Source of the DNA: Planococcus ruber
GTDB taxonomy: Bacteria > Bacillota > Bacilli > Bacillales_A > Planococcaceae
NCBI RefSeq assembly: GCF_022819085.1
Contig: NZ_JALHAG010000012.1
Span: forward strand, 1 to 64,000
Length of the DNA: 64,000 bases
Direction: 5' to 3'
The notes below the pieces were generated by a model. It had not been told where the DNA came from and did no database searches. It worked only from the letters and a program-made list of their open reading frames with translations. Each line of letters begins with the position of its first letter. Within the stretch, counting starts at the first letter, position 1. The position numbers were made by a program, and so were the translations under genes. Below, in pieces: positions 43,140 to 52,557 of the stretch.

Positions 43140-44216
43140 ATGAATATGACATTCCGTTGGTATGGCAAAGACAACGATACCGTGACTCTTGAAAACATCA
43201 AACAAATCCCTGGCGTAAAAGGAATCGTCTGGGCATTGCACGATGTGCCAGCAGGAGAAGTTTGGACGAAAGAAGCGATCAAAGCAGAAGTGGATTATAT
43301 TGAGTCCTACGGTTTCCATACAGAAGTGGTGGAGAGCGTGAACGTCCATGAATCGATCAAGCTTGGGAACGCAGAGCGCGACCGCTATATTGAAAACTAC
43401 AAAGAGTCGATCCGCAATTTGGCGGAAGTCGGCGTCAAAGTGATCTGCTATAATTTCATGCCGATCTTTGATTGGACGCGTACGGAAATGTTCCATCCTT
43501 TAGAGGACGGTTCAACGGCTTTATTCTTCGAGAAATCGAAAGTGGAGAATTTGGATCCACAAGAGTTGGTGCGCACAGTAAGTGAAGCATCAGATTTAAC
43601 GCTGCCAGGCTGGGAACCGGAAAAATTGGATCGTTTAAGCGAATTGTTCGAAGCGTACAAAGAAATAGACGAAACGCAATTATGGGCGAACTTGGCCTAC
43701 TTCCTGAAAGCCATCTTGCCGACAGCGGAAGAAGCCGGCATTAAGATGGCGATCCACCCGGATGATCCGCCGTATTCGATTTTCGGTTTGCCGCGCATTA
43801 TCACAGGCGAAGAAAGCTATGAGAAGCTGATCGAAATCTCTGATTCACCATCCAATGCCTTTACGATGTGCACAGGATCCATGGGCGCGAGTTTATCGAA
43901 CAATATGGTCGAAGTGGCACGCAAGTATGCAAAGCGCGCGCCATTCGCCCACATCCGGAATGTAAAAGTTTACGGCAACGGCGACTTTACGGAAACGTCG
44001 CATTACACGCAAGACGGTTCGATTGATATTAAAGGCGTCGTGAAAGAATTGCACGAGCAGGAGTATGATGGATATGTGCGCCCGGACCATGGCCGCCACA
44101 TCTGGGGCGAAGTTTGCCGCCCAGGATACGGTTTATACGACCGTGCACTTGGCATCATGTACTTGCTGGGGTTATGGGACGCTTACGAAACGAAAAGAAC
44201 GGAGGATGCAAAATGA
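43140..44216 (+). CDS. uxuA: Mannonate dehydratase
   Basis: UxuA dehydrates D-mannonate to 2-keto-3-deoxygluconate. The 358-residue TIM-barrel protein begins MNMTFRWYGKDNDTVTLENI and has GVKGIVWALHDVPAGEVW, CYNFMPIFDWTRTEM, the metal-site region MAIHPDDPP and YVRPDHGRHIWGE near the end. ATG at 43140 follows AGAGGAGGA. It joins the KDG steps to the oxidoreductase encoded next; the genes overlap (ATGA). The glucuronate isomerase uxaC is not in this window. Confidence 0.96.
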   Translation: MNMTFRWYGKDNDTVTLENIKQIPGVKGIVWALHDVPAGEVWTKEAIKAEVDYIESYGFHTEVVESVNVHESIKLGNAERDRYIENYKESIRNLAEVGVKVICYNFMPIFDWTRTEMFHPLEDGSTALFFEKSKVENLDPQELVRTVSEASDLTLPGWEPEKLDRLSELFEAYKEIDETQLWANLAYFLKAILPTAEEAGIKMAIHPDDPPYSIFGLPRIITGEESYEKLIEISDSPSNAFTMCTGSMGASLSNNMVEVARKYAKRAPFAHIRNVKVYGNGDFTETSHYTQDGSIDIKGVVKELHEQEYDGYVRPDHGRHIWGEVCRPGYGLYDRALGIMYLLGLWDAYETKRTEDAK

Positions 44217-45049
44217 TTCCAATCCATGAAAATTTAAAAGGCCGTACGGCAGTGATTACAGGTGGCAGCGGAGTGCTTTGCTCGGCGATGGCACGCGAAT
44301 TGGCTCGCCACGGCGTAAAAGTGGCGATTTTAAATCGCACAGCCGAAAAAGGGAAAGATGTAGCAGAAGAAATCAATGCGGCAGGCGGCGAAGCACTGGC
44401 AGTAGCGGCGAACGTTCTGGACCGGGCTTCTCTTGAAGAAGCGAAAGCGGAAATTTTAAAAGCTTTCGGCAAAATCGATATTTTGATCAACGGCGCAGGA
44501 GGAAACCATCCGGACGCCATCACAGGTCCCGAAACTTATGATGAATCGGCAGAAGGGAAATCATTTTTTGACTTGGAAGAAGAAGGTTTCTCTAATGTAT
44601 TCTCGGTTAACTTCACGGGAACATTCCTTGCAAGCCAAGTGTTCGGCAAAGAATTATTGAAGAGCGAGTTCCCAGCTATCGTCAACTTGTCTTCAATGAG
44701 TTCGTATGCACCGATGACGAAAGTGCCTGCTTATAGCGCGGCAAAAGCGTCAATCAACAACTTCACAATGTGGATGGCGGTGCATTTTGCGGAAACGGGC
44801 TTGCGCGTCAACTCCATCGCACCAGGCTTCTTCCTAACGACGCAAAACCGTGACTTGCTGCTCGATCCAGAAGGCAATCCGACATCGCGTTCAAAGAAAA
44901 TCCTGACAGCGACGCCGATGAAGAAATTCGGCCAGCCGGAAGATTTATTGGGGGCACTGCTATTCTTAGTGGATGAATCGTACTCATCCTTTGTTACCGG
45001 TACGACACTCGCAGTCGACGGCGGCTTCATGGCATACTCAGGGGTTTGA
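44213..45049 (+). CDS. uxuB: SDR-family D-mannonate oxidoreductase (fructuronate reductase)
   Basis: The 278-residue SDR converts fructuronate to mannonate with NADH. It has ITGGSGVLCSAMARELA (residues 15-31), NGAGGNHPDA, the catalytic Ser in VNLSSMSSYAP, YSAAK, and FVTGTTLAVDGGFMAYSGV at the end. Firmicutes use such an SDR in place of the polyol dehydrogenase-type UxuB of E. coli. Function comes from the overlap with uxuA and from family knowledge. Confidence 0.9.
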   Translation: MIPIHENLKGRTAVITGGSGVLCSAMARELARHGVKVAILNRTAEKGKDVAEEINAAGGEALAVAANVLDRASLEEAKAEILKAFGKIDILINGAGGNHPDAITGPETYDESAEGKSFFDLEEEGFSNVFSVNFTGTFLASQVFGKELLKSEFPAIVNLSSMSSYAPMTKVPAYSAAKASINNFTMWMAVHFAETGLRVNSIAPGFFLTTQNRDLLLDPEGNPTSRSKKILTATPMKKFGQPEDLLGALLFLVDESYSSFVTGTTLAVDGGFMAYSGV

Positions 45050-45056
45050 TGCGTCC

Positions 45057-46061
45057 ATGAAAAACGTGACCATCGCAGAAGTGGCGGAACATGCAAGAGT
45101 ATCGAAAAGTACCGTTTCGCAGTATCTGAATAAACGCTATGAATACATGAGCGAAAACACCCGGAAACGGATTGAAGCGTCAATTCAAGAATTGAACTAT
45201 CATCCGAATGTCATTGCAAGAAGCTTGAAGCAGAAGTCGACATTTACGGTCGGTGTGATCGTGGCGAATATTCTTCACAGTTTTTCTACGCAGATCCTCC
45301 GGACGATTGAAAACAATTTCAATGGGCAAGGGTTTCATACGATTATCTGCAATGCCGATGACGAACCTGAAAAAGAGCGGAATTACATTGAAATGCTCCT
45401 GGCGAAACAAGTCGACGGGTTGATCATCTTCCCGACCGGTGGAAACTTGGACTTATACGAACAAATGAAAAAAAGAAATTTTCCAGTTGTCTTCATGGAC
45501 CGGAAAATTGAAGGGCTGGAAATCGAAACGGTCATGCTGGACAATCACCGGGCAGCTGAACTGGCGATCCGCAAATTCACCGAGAGCGGCTATTCAAAAG
45601 TTGCGATTGTGACGACTTCCATCATCCGCAATACGAGCCCGCGGGTGGAACGGATTGAAGGATATCGCAAAGCGCTTGAAGATGCGAACCTGACAGCCAA
45701 TCGGGCGTATATCCAAACAGCCGATGCAGAGAAAATCCAAAATGTGCTGGAAGATTTGTTTGCTTTGGAAGAGCCGCCGGAAGCCATTCTTGCCGGCAAT
45801 GATATTGTCTTGATCGAAGTGCTGAAATTCATGAAAGAGCAGCAGCTGCATATTCCAAAAGATGTCGCAGTCATCGGCATTGACGAAGTGCCGTTTGCGA
45901 GCTTCTATTCACCGTCGCTTACGATTGTTTCGCAGCCGACGATTGAAATGGGGAACTTGGCAGCTGAGCTTTTGTTGAAGCAGATCAACGGAACTTCGGA
46001 AAAAGAAAGTCCGGTTGTGCACCGGCTTCAACCAAGCCTGATCGATCGGGATTCTTGTTGA
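45057..46061 (+). CDS. LacI-family regulator of hexuronate genes (KdgR-like)
   Basis: The 334-residue repressor has a LacI helix-turn-helix (residues 4-24, TIAEVAEHARVSKSTVSQYLN, with hinge helix PNVIARSLKQ) and a periplasmic-binding-protein effector domain (about 60-334). The expected effector is KDG, as for B. subtilis KdgR, from position only. The ATG at 45057 is 7 nt after the stop of uxuB. The perfect 13-bp tandem repeat before kdgK is the likely operator, which would make the operon self-regulated. Confidence 0.9.
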   Translation: MKNVTIAEVAEHARVSKSTVSQYLNKRYEYMSENTRKRIEASIQELNYHPNVIARSLKQKSTFTVGVIVANILHSFSTQILRTIENNFNGQGFHTIICNADDEPEKERNYIEMLLAKQVDGLIIFPTGGNLDLYEQMKKRNFPVVFMDRKIEGLEIETVMLDNHRAAELAIRKFTESGYSKVAIVTTSIIRNTSPRVERIEGYRKALEDANLTANRAYIQTADAEKIQNVLEDLFALEEPPEAILAGNDIVLIEVLKFMKEQQLHIPKDVAVIGIDEVPFASFYSPSLTIVSQPTIEMGNLAAELLLKQINGTSEKESPVVHRLQPSLIDRDSC

Positions 46062-46093
46062 AGAAAGAGATAGACTGGAATCCAGTCGCATTA

Positions 46094-46128
46094 AAATAGC
46101 CTGCCGGCTTTTGCCGGCAGGCTATTTA
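46094..46128 (+). terminator. Terminator of the hexuronate operon
   Basis: A 15-bp perfect stem, AAATAGCCTGCCGGC with its complement, has a TTTT loop and ends ATTTATG. Confidence 0.88.
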
Positions 46129-46183
46129 TGTGTTGAAGAAGCTACTAAGAAGCGCTCATAAATATCGTCTCAATTGTTTTGCG

Positions 46184-46322
46184 CCATATCTCTTTCGAAT
46201 TTTCTAGCACCGGCGCGGTTCCGGACTGAGCGGAGCAATAAGACGAGTGGTCTTCTCGGCTTATTGTGGGAGCGCTGTCCATAGCGCCGAAGTGCGATCA
46301 TTAGAAACAGATGCTTTAATTC
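46184..46322 (+). repeat. 139-nt structured repeat, copy A
   Basis: This stretch aligns without gaps over 139 nt to 59898-60036, with roughly three quarters identity. It can fold into a long hairpin: CACCGGCGC (46208) with GCGCCG and GTG (46284-46294), GGAC with GTCC, and an inner hairpin CAATAAGACGAG with CTCGGCTTATTG (46236-46266). All paired blocks are the same in both copies and most differences fall outside them. It lies just after a terminator in a gap of about 305 bp. No reading frame is supported. Function unknown. Confidence 0.8.
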
Positions 46323-46367
46323 AGCCCGTTTTCAATAGACTGAGAGCAAGAGTGCAGGCTATTTTTC

Positions 46368-47696
46368 TTAACCCGTAAATACTTGGTCGTACGGATAGCG
46401 GAAATGGTCTTTCTTCGGTTTCATTAAGATGAAAAACAAAGTGAGCGGACCAATTCGGCCAACGAACATCACGAGGCTTAAAAGAATTTCGCCGAGATCG
46501 GATAATTGTGCCGTGATTCCCATGGAAAGCCCCACTGTCCCGAATGCGGATACAACTTCAAACACTAAAGGCAGAAAAGGGATTTTCTCTGTCACGGTCA
46601 GCAAGAAAGAAAACAATAGCACGAGCAGAAGGCTGATGGTTGTGATGGCGAGCGACCGGACAATGGTTTCGATCCGTATTGCACGGCCAAAGATCTCCGG
46701 TTCTTTTTGTGAGCGCAAAAAAGCATAAGTCGATAGCAGCACGACGATAAAAGTGGTCAGCTTAATCCCGGATGCCGTCGAAGCACTGCCGGCGCCGATG
46801 AACATTAATGCCATCGTGAATAACAAGGTCGGATCTTCCAATGTTCCGTAATCGAAAACGTTGAATCCTGCGGTTCTCGGCGTTACGGCTGCAAAATAGG
46901 AAGACAAGATTTTTTCTCCCCACAACTTTCCGCCAAGTGATTCCGGATTGCCAAACTCCAAGGCGAGAATGATCAAGGTTGCGCCTAGATTCAAGGCGAG
47001 CGTTCCCCACACCATCAATTTTGTATGGAGCGACCAGGAGCGCAAAGATTTTTTTTGATAAATATCGACGACGACAGTAAATCCTAAGCCACCAAGAATA
47101 AACAGGCTGGACAACAGTACCAGGACAAAAGGGTCATTGCCGAAGCTCATCAAGTTGTCCGGGAACAAAGAAAAACCGGCATTGTTGAAAGCGGAAATAA
47201 CGTGGAAGACGCTTAAATTCACTGCTTCCTGAAAGCCATAGTCCGGCAGCCAATAAATTGTCAGCATGGCGATAGCGATCGCTTCCACACTTAACGCGAA
47301 AGTAAGGATCATTTTCACGAGTTTGACAATTCCCCCAATGGAGTTTTGAGAGAAGGATTCTTGCAGGTAGATCCGATTTTGGAGGCCGATTTTCCGCCGC
47401 AGCAAAATCAGGATTGCTACTGCAAAAGTCATCAGCCCGATACCGCCGCACTGGATTAGCAAGAGCAAGACCATTTCACCGCATAGGGTCAACGTGGTGT
47501 CAGTGTCAAATACGCTAAGTCCAGTGACCGTAGTGGCCGATGTGGCAGTAAACAAAGCGTCTGTCCAGGAAATCGGTGCAGTTGTAGCAATCGGCAGCTT
47601 TAATAGCAGGGTCCCTAAGGTGATTAAAAACAAAAAGCTGCTAGCAATGACGATGGGTGGAGAGATTTTAACTTGCTTTTTTTTGGATGGCTTCAC
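46368..47696 (-). CDS. Potassium uptake transporter, KtrB/TrkH family
   Basis: The 442-residue membrane protein is the ion channel subunit of a Ktr system. It is built from four M1-P-M2 repeats whose filter glycines are seen as TTVTGLS (near 55), NNAGFSL (near 170), RTAGFNV (near 278) and GTVGLSM (near 392). It needs a cytoplasmic RCK partner (KtrA/C), which is not adjacent. Single KtrD-like subunits are common in Bacillales. The start is GTG at 47696. Sodium-coupled potassium import is family knowledge. Confidence 0.93.
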   Translation of the reverse strand: MKPSKKKQVKISPPIVIASSFLFLITLGTLLLKLPIATTAPISWTDALFTATSATTVTGLSVFDTDTTLTLCGEMVLLLLIQCGGIGLMTFAVAILILLRRKIGLQNRIYLQESFSQNSIGGIVKLVKMILTFALSVEAIAIAMLTIYWLPDYGFQEAVNLSVFHVISAFNNAGFSLFPDNLMSFGNDPFVLVLLSSLFILGGLGFTVVVDIYQKKSLRSWSLHTKLMVWGTLALNLGATLIILALEFGNPESLGGKLWGEKILSSYFAAVTPRTAGFNVFDYGTLEDPTLLFTMALMFIGAGSASTASGIKLTTFIVVLLSTYAFLRSQKEPEIFGRAIRIETIVRSLAITTISLLLVLLFSFLLTVTEKIPFLPLVFEVVSAFGTVGLSMGITAQLSDLGEILLSLVMFVGRIGPLTLFFILMKPKKDHFRYPYDQVFTG

Positions 47697-47837
47697 AATG
47701 GCACTTCCTATAGATAAGAGTGAAATAATAGCTAACTGTATGCCTGTTTTTTGAAGCTGTCAACAGAAGTCTTTTGTCTCGAAAATCTAGGGACCTTCAC
47801 CAGAAAAAAGAATTATTCCATTAAATAAAAAATAGTA

Positions 47838-47880
47838 TTGAAAACGCATACATATAGGAATAGAATTGGTATAGACATCT
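47838..47880 (+). promoter_or_regulatory. Promoter with NagR operator and cre-like site before the GlcNAc PTS gene
   Basis: TTGAAA-N17-TAGAAT (47838-47866) is a sigma-A-type promoter. ATTGGTATAGACATCT at 47865-47880 resembles the GntR/YvoA (NagR) operator around the core GGTNTAGAC and overlaps the -10 and start. TGAAAACGCATACA at 47839-47852, a one-mismatch cre, overlaps the -35 and spacer and is identical to the site before the sugar transporter operon. Confidence 0.72.
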
Positions 47881-47935
47881 ATACATTTTCTCGTCATAGT
47901 GACGGCTAAAAACCAATAAGAAGGGTGGAATTAAC

Positions 47936-49843
47936 TTGTTCAGTTTTCTGCAAAAAATCGGGAAGTCGTTAATGTTCCCCATTGCAACATTGCCTGCAGC
48001 CGCTTTGCTGCTGCGTTTAGGGCAAGATGACCTCTTCGGCATTCCGTTTCTGTCAGCGGCAGGAGCAGGGATCATCGACAACTTGGCCATCATTTTTGCG
48101 ATCGGGATTGCTTTCGGGCTTGCCCATGACAGCAACGGAGGAGCCGCACTCGCCGGTGCCGTTGCATATCTTGTTTTAACTTCAGCGATCGTAACGATCA
48201 ATGAGTCCATTAATATGGGCGTTTTTGCCGGGATTCTCTCAGGGATTGTCGGGGGGCTTCTATACAACAAGTTCTATAATGTGAAATTCCCGACCTGGCT
48301 CGCTTTCTTCGGCGGCCGGCGTTTCGTTCCGATTGTCACCGCGGCAACCATGACCGTACTTGCCGGGATTTTAGGCTATGCATGGCCGCCAGTGCAAGAT
48401 TTGATTGACGGAGCCGGCGATTGGATCTTGAATGCCGGCATGTTCGGCGTCGGGGCTTATGGTTTCTTGAACCGTTTGCTGTTGCCGACCGGTTTGCACC
48501 ATGTCATCAACACGATTGTCTGGTTTGACTTTGGGACGTTTACCGATGCAACAGGCGAAGTCGTGCGCGGCGAGATCAACCGTTTCCTAAAAGGGGACCC
48601 GACAGCCGGGCCATTCCTTTCCGGTTTCTTCCCGATCATGATGTTCGGCCTGCCTGCTGCTTGCCTTGCGATGTATGCAGCTGCTAAAAAAGAGCGCAAA
48701 GCCCTCATCGGCGGAATGCTCTTCAGTATCGGTTTCACCTCGTTCCTTACAGGGATCACAGAGCCGATTGAATTCTCATTCATGTTCTTATCGCCATTAT
48801 TATATGTGGTCCATGCGCTGTTAACCGGCGTATCAATGATGGTCGCTTATGCACTGGATGTCCATCACGGCTTCGGCTTCTCGGCCGGCGCCATCGATTA
48901 TGTGTTGAACTACGGGCTTGCCCAGAACCCGCTTGTCTTGCTCGTTATGGGCCTTGTCGTAGGTGTGATTTACTTCTTCATTTTCTATTTCCTGATCATC
49001 AAACTGGACTTGAAAACGCCAGGGCGTGAAGATGAAGACGAAGAAAACGGCAATGCGGATACAGGCAATAACGGAATCGACATCCGCGCTTACCACACGA
49101 TCAACGCACTTGGCGGCAGCGATAACATCCAAACCGTCGATTATTGCACGACGCGTTTGCGCCTGACAGTGAAAGACGCAGACAAAGTGAACGAAAAAGA
49201 ATTGAAGCGCCATGGCGCAATGGGCTTGATGAAAGTCAATAAAACCAATGTTCAGGTAGTAATTGGAACAGCGGTTGAGTTCTTGGCGGATGCCATGAAG
49301 AGCCGTTTGGCAAAAGGAAATCCAACTCCGGAAAATCTGGATGCGCCGATTGAACAAATGCCGGCTGAAGCGGATCTTCCGAAAGTCATCATCGACAAAG
49401 ATTTCTTCATGCCGATTGACGGTAAAATCATTCCGCTCGCTGAAGTGCCGGATGATGTCTTTGCAAAAGAAATGATGGGGCCAGGATTTGGCATCATCCC
49501 TTCAGGAAATATGCTGCATTCACCGATTGACGGAAAAGTCGTCACGGTTTTCCCGACAAAACACGCGATCGGCATCCAAACGGATACCGGAGTCGAACTG
49601 CTTATTCACGTGGGGCTGGATACGGTAAAATTAAAAGGCGAGGGGTTTGAAGCTTTAGTCGAGCAAGGGCAGCTCGTCCAGGCAGGAGATGCGTTATTGA
49701 AACTTGATCTTGCCTACCTCGAAGCCAATGCACCGTCTATTGTCACGCCGGTCATCTTTACGAACTTAACCGGACAAAAATTGCAGATGCTAAAAGACGG
49801 CAATCAGAAGCAGGGAACTGCGTCTATTCTAAAAGTCGAATAA
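47936..49843 (+). CDS. nagE: PTS N-acetylglucosamine transporter EIICBA
   Basis: The transporter imports and phosphorylates GlcNAc. The 635-residue protein has a membrane EIIC domain (1-365, starting KIGKSLMFPIATLPAAALLLRLG), an EIIB domain (about 390-465) with phospho-Cys in VDYCTTRLRLTVKD, and an EIIA domain (about 485-635) with phospho-His in VELLIHVGLDTVKL. The start is TTG at 47936 after AAGGGTGG. The GlcNAc assignment comes from the linked nagA and nagB. It contains all PTS sugar-specific domains and so only needs HPr and EI. Confidence 0.93.
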   Translation: MFSFLQKIGKSLMFPIATLPAAALLLRLGQDDLFGIPFLSAAGAGIIDNLAIIFAIGIAFGLAHDSNGGAALAGAVAYLVLTSAIVTINESINMGVFAGILSGIVGGLLYNKFYNVKFPTWLAFFGGRRFVPIVTAATMTVLAGILGYAWPPVQDLIDGAGDWILNAGMFGVGAYGFLNRLLLPTGLHHVINTIVWFDFGTFTDATGEVVRGEINRFLKGDPTAGPFLSGFFPIMMFGLPAACLAMYAAAKKERKALIGGMLFSIGFTSFLTGITEPIEFSFMFLSPLLYVVHALLTGVSMMVAYALDVHHGFGFSAGAIDYVLNYGLAQNPLVLLVMGLVVGVIYFFIFYFLIIKLDLKTPGREDEDEENGNADTGNNGIDIRAYHTINALGGSDNIQTVDYCTTRLRLTVKDADKVNEKELKRHGAMGLMKVNKTNVQVVIGTAVEFLADAMKSRLAKGNPTPENLDAPIEQMPAEADLPKVIIDKDFFMPIDGKIIPLAEVPDDVFAKEMMGPGFGIIPSGNMLHSPIDGKVVTVFPTKHAIGIQTDTGVELLIHVGLDTVKLKGEGFEALVEQGQLVQAGDALLKLDLAYLEANAPSIVTPVIFTNLTGQKLQMLKDGNQKQGTASILKVE

Positions 49844-49857
49844 ATAAGAAACCGTCT

Positions 49858-49893
49858 AACCAGGAACTCGGATCTCGAGTTTCCTGGTTTTTC
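49858..49893 (+). terminator. Hairpin between nagE and nagA
   Basis: AACCAGGAACTCG pairs with CGAGTTTCCTGGTT (one mismatch) and is followed by TTTTTC. As nagA follows 18 nt later without a clear promoter, it is probably a partial terminator. Confidence 0.85.
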
Positions 49894-49910
49894 ATAAGGA
49901 GCGGATAAAA

Positions 49911-51080
49911 ATGAAGAAGACCATGAAAATCTCGCGTGTATGGATTGCCGATGCCGTAAATGAAAGCTTTATGGGCGACATTTTTATAGAAGGAAAAGAA
50001 ATAATTGAAATAGCACCTGAAATCTCGCGTCCTGCTGATATCGAAATCGATGGCAAGGACAAGAATTGGACCGCGGCTCCCGGATTTATCGATGTCCACA
50101 TCCACGGATCTGCCGGACACGACGTCATGGATGCTACGCCGGAAGCTTTGGATGGAATGGCGGCGTCGTTGCCTAAAGAAGGGACAACCAGCTTCCTTGC
50201 AACATCGATGACCCAATCGGACGAAGCCATTTCAAAAGCGTTGGAAAACGCCAGCACGTTTGAAGCGGATGAAAACCAGGCAGAAATGCTGGGAATCCAT
50301 TTGGAAGGGCCATTCATTTCACCGGAGCAGCCAGGCGCGCAGCCAGCAGAATTCATCACGCTGCCATCGGCTTCGCTTTTCAATAAATGGCAAGTGCTCA
50401 GCGGAAAGCGCATCAAAATGATTACGATGGCACCCGAAATCGAAGGCGGTTTCGCTTTTGTCAAACAGCTGAAATCGGCGGGCATCATCGCTTCAATGGG
50501 CCATTCAGATGCCACTTACGATGAGATGCAAAAAGCGATTGGCGCAGGCGCAAGCCACATCACGCATTTGTATAACCAGATGAGTGCGTTTCACCACCGC
50601 GATCCGGGTGTAGTCGGGACCGCGCTATTGGAAGAAAAATTGACCGTCGAACTGATCGCTGATTTTATTCACAGCCATCCGAAATCGGTTGAAATGGCAT
50701 ATCGGCTAAAAGGGCCGGACCGGCTCATCCTGATCACGGATGCGATGCGGGCGAAAGGGTTGCCGAATGGCGTTTATGACTTGGCGGGACAGGACGTCCA
50801 CGTGACAGAAACCGGGGCACGGCTTGAAAGCGGCGCTTTGGCCGGGAGCATCTTGACGATGGACCGCGCGATTCGCAATGTGCGATCCGTGACCCATTGC
50901 AGCATTTCAGACTTGGTTGCGATGACTTCTGCCAATGCCGCCAAAGAGCTGGGGCTGGCGAAAAAAGGGAAGATCGAAGCGGGAAGAGACGCGGATCTTG
51001 TCCTATTGGATGAGGAGTTAAACGTTCAGATGACAATTTGCAGGGGGACGATTGCTTTTGCAAAGGAGGAAATGCAATGA
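49911..51080 (+). CDS. nagA: N-acetylglucosamine-6-phosphate deacetylase
   Basis: NagA removes the acetyl group from GlcNAc-6-P. The 389-residue amidohydrolase has the metal-binding GFIDVHIHGSAGHDVMD near residues 55-72, GIHLEGPFISPEQPGAQ near 127, MGHSDATYDEM, and the catalytic Asp in ILITDAMRAKG. The binding site is AAGGAG. The stop overlaps the nagB start (ATGA), showing coupling. Confidence 0.96.
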   Translation: MKKTMKISRVWIADAVNESFMGDIFIEGKEIIEIAPEISRPADIEIDGKDKNWTAAPGFIDVHIHGSAGHDVMDATPEALDGMAASLPKEGTTSFLATSMTQSDEAISKALENASTFEADENQAEMLGIHLEGPFISPEQPGAQPAEFITLPSASLFNKWQVLSGKRIKMITMAPEIEGGFAFVKQLKSAGIIASMGHSDATYDEMQKAIGAGASHITHLYNQMSAFHHRDPGVVGTALLEEKLTVELIADFIHSHPKSVEMAYRLKGPDRLILITDAMRAKGLPNGVYDLAGQDVHVTETGARLESGALAGSILTMDRAIRNVRSVTHCSISDLVAMTSANAAKELGLAKKGKIEAGRDADLVLLDEELNVQMTICRGTIAFAKEEMQ

Positions 51081-51817
51081 ACACGATCGTAGTTGAAAAT
51101 TACGAAGAAATGAGCAGACGCGCTGCGGAAATTCTGGAACAGCAAGTTTCTGAAAATCCGCATTCGGTTCTTGGGCTTGCGACCGGTTCCACGCCGCTCG
51201 GGCTATATGCGCGAATGATTGAAGGCCATCAGCAACGCGGCATTTCTTATGAACATGTCCAAACTTTCAATCTGGATGAATACAGAGGGCTCAATAAAAA
51301 CCATCCGAACAGCTACCGGATTTTCATGATTGAAAACTTGTTCAAGCAGATCGATATCTCCATGAGCCATACCTACATTCCGAATGGCCAGGCACATTCG
51401 GTGGAAGAGGAATGCTTGCGCTACGAAGCGTTGATTGACCGGATCGGGCCGATTGATCTGCAAATTCTCGGGATGGGGACAAACGGACATATCGGTTTCA
51501 ACGAACCCGGAACCGCTGAAGAGAGCTTGACACATATCATTGAACTGGACGATTCGACCCGCCAGAACAATGCCCGTTTTTTTGAATCGCTTGATGAAGT
51601 GCCGACCCATGCGATTACGATGGGCATTGCTTCGATATTAAAGAGCAGGAAGATTCTCTTGCTGGCTTCCGGCGAACAAAAAGCCGAAGCGGTGAAAACC
51701 TTATTGGAAAAAAACATCAGCGAGGATTTTCCGGCTTCATTTTTATGGAAGCATGCCGATGTCACGTTGATTGCAGACCGCGAAGCCTATCGGTTGGTTG
51801 AGGCAGAAGGGCTGTGA
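51077..51817 (+). CDS. nagB: Glucosamine-6-phosphate deaminase
   Basis: NagB converts glucosamine-6-P to fructose-6-P and ammonia. The 246-residue protein has GLATGSTPLGLYARM near residues 34-48, FNLDEYRGLNKNHPNSYR, and the catalytic LGMGTNGHIGFNEPGT. ATG at 51077 follows AAGGAGGAA. It lacks the allosteric extension of E. coli NagB, as is usual in Bacillales. It ends overlapping the regulator start (GTGA). Confidence 0.97.
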   Translation: MNTIVVENYEEMSRRAAEILEQQVSENPHSVLGLATGSTPLGLYARMIEGHQQRGISYEHVQTFNLDEYRGLNKNHPNSYRIFMIENLFKQIDISMSHTYIPNGQAHSVEEECLRYEALIDRIGPIDLQILGMGTNGHIGFNEPGTAEESLTHIIELDDSTRQNNARFFESLDEVPTHAITMGIASILKSRKILLLASGEQKAEAVKTLLEKNISEDFPASFLWKHADVTLIADREAYRLVEAEGL

Positions 51818-52542
51818 ACGAATTGCTCGATAAGCAATCTCCCATCCCCATCTATATTCAAATCGAAGAACAGTTGAGAGCCCGTATTTCAGCGGGAGAA
51901 TTTGAAGCAGGTGCCGCGATTCCGTCAGAACGCGAGTTGACGGAAAGCTTTGGCGTCAGCCGCATGACTTTGCGGCAAGCCGTCACGAACTTAGTCAACG
52001 ACGGCTTGCTGTACCGAGAAAAAGGGCGGGGCACATTTGTAGCTTCCCCGAAAGTGGAACAGCCGTTGAATGGGCTTACAAGCTTCACGGAAGACATGAA
52101 AGCGAGAGGCATGGTGCCGAGCAATCAACTCATTGATTTCAAGGAAATCGACCCGGAACCGGACGTTGCCGGGGAACTGGGCCTCCAGAGCGGAGAAAAA
52201 GTATTTTCCTTTAAACGGATCCGCTACGCAGATGACAAGCCGATGGCCATCGAACGGACATTTTTGCCTGTAAAACTTTTCCCCGGACTAACGGAAGAAG
52301 CGCTAAAAGGCTCACTTTATTCTATAATAGAAGAGCAGCAGTTAAGGATCAGCCATGCTTCCCAGCGAATGGAAGCTGCTCTGGTGAAAAAGGAAGATGC
52401 CGAGCTTTTGAAAATTGGCATGCCGTCCCCGGTACTGTGCATTGAACGCCTCAGCTATTTGGGGAATGGCAGTCCGTTTGAACTTGTTCGAAGCATTTAC
52501 CGGGCGGACCGCTATAAATTCATCACCGATATTAAACGATAA
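51814..52542 (+). CDS. nagR: GntR/HutC-family repressor of GlcNAc genes (NagR/YvoA-like)
   Basis: The 242-residue regulator has an N-terminal winged helix (about 10-75, with PSERELTESFGVSRMTLRQAVTNL) and a UTRA effector domain (about 95-235). NagR binds GlcNAc-6-P or GlcN-6-P. The start is GTG at 51814, overlapping the nagB stop. The matching operator is found upstream of nagE at 47865. The next gene, ptsH, follows 15 nt later. Confidence 0.93.
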   Translation: MNELLDKQSPIPIYIQIEEQLRARISAGEFEAGAAIPSERELTESFGVSRMTLRQAVTNLVNDGLLYREKGRGTFVASPKVEQPLNGLTSFTEDMKARGMVPSNQLIDFKEIDPEPDVAGELGLQSGEKVFSFKRIRYADDKPMAIERTFLPVKLFPGLTEEALKGSLYSIIEEQQLRISHASQRMEAALVKKEDAELLKIGMPSPVLCIERLSYLGNGSPFELVRSIYRADRYKFITDIKR

Positions 52543-52557
52543 AGAGGAGATTAGAAA

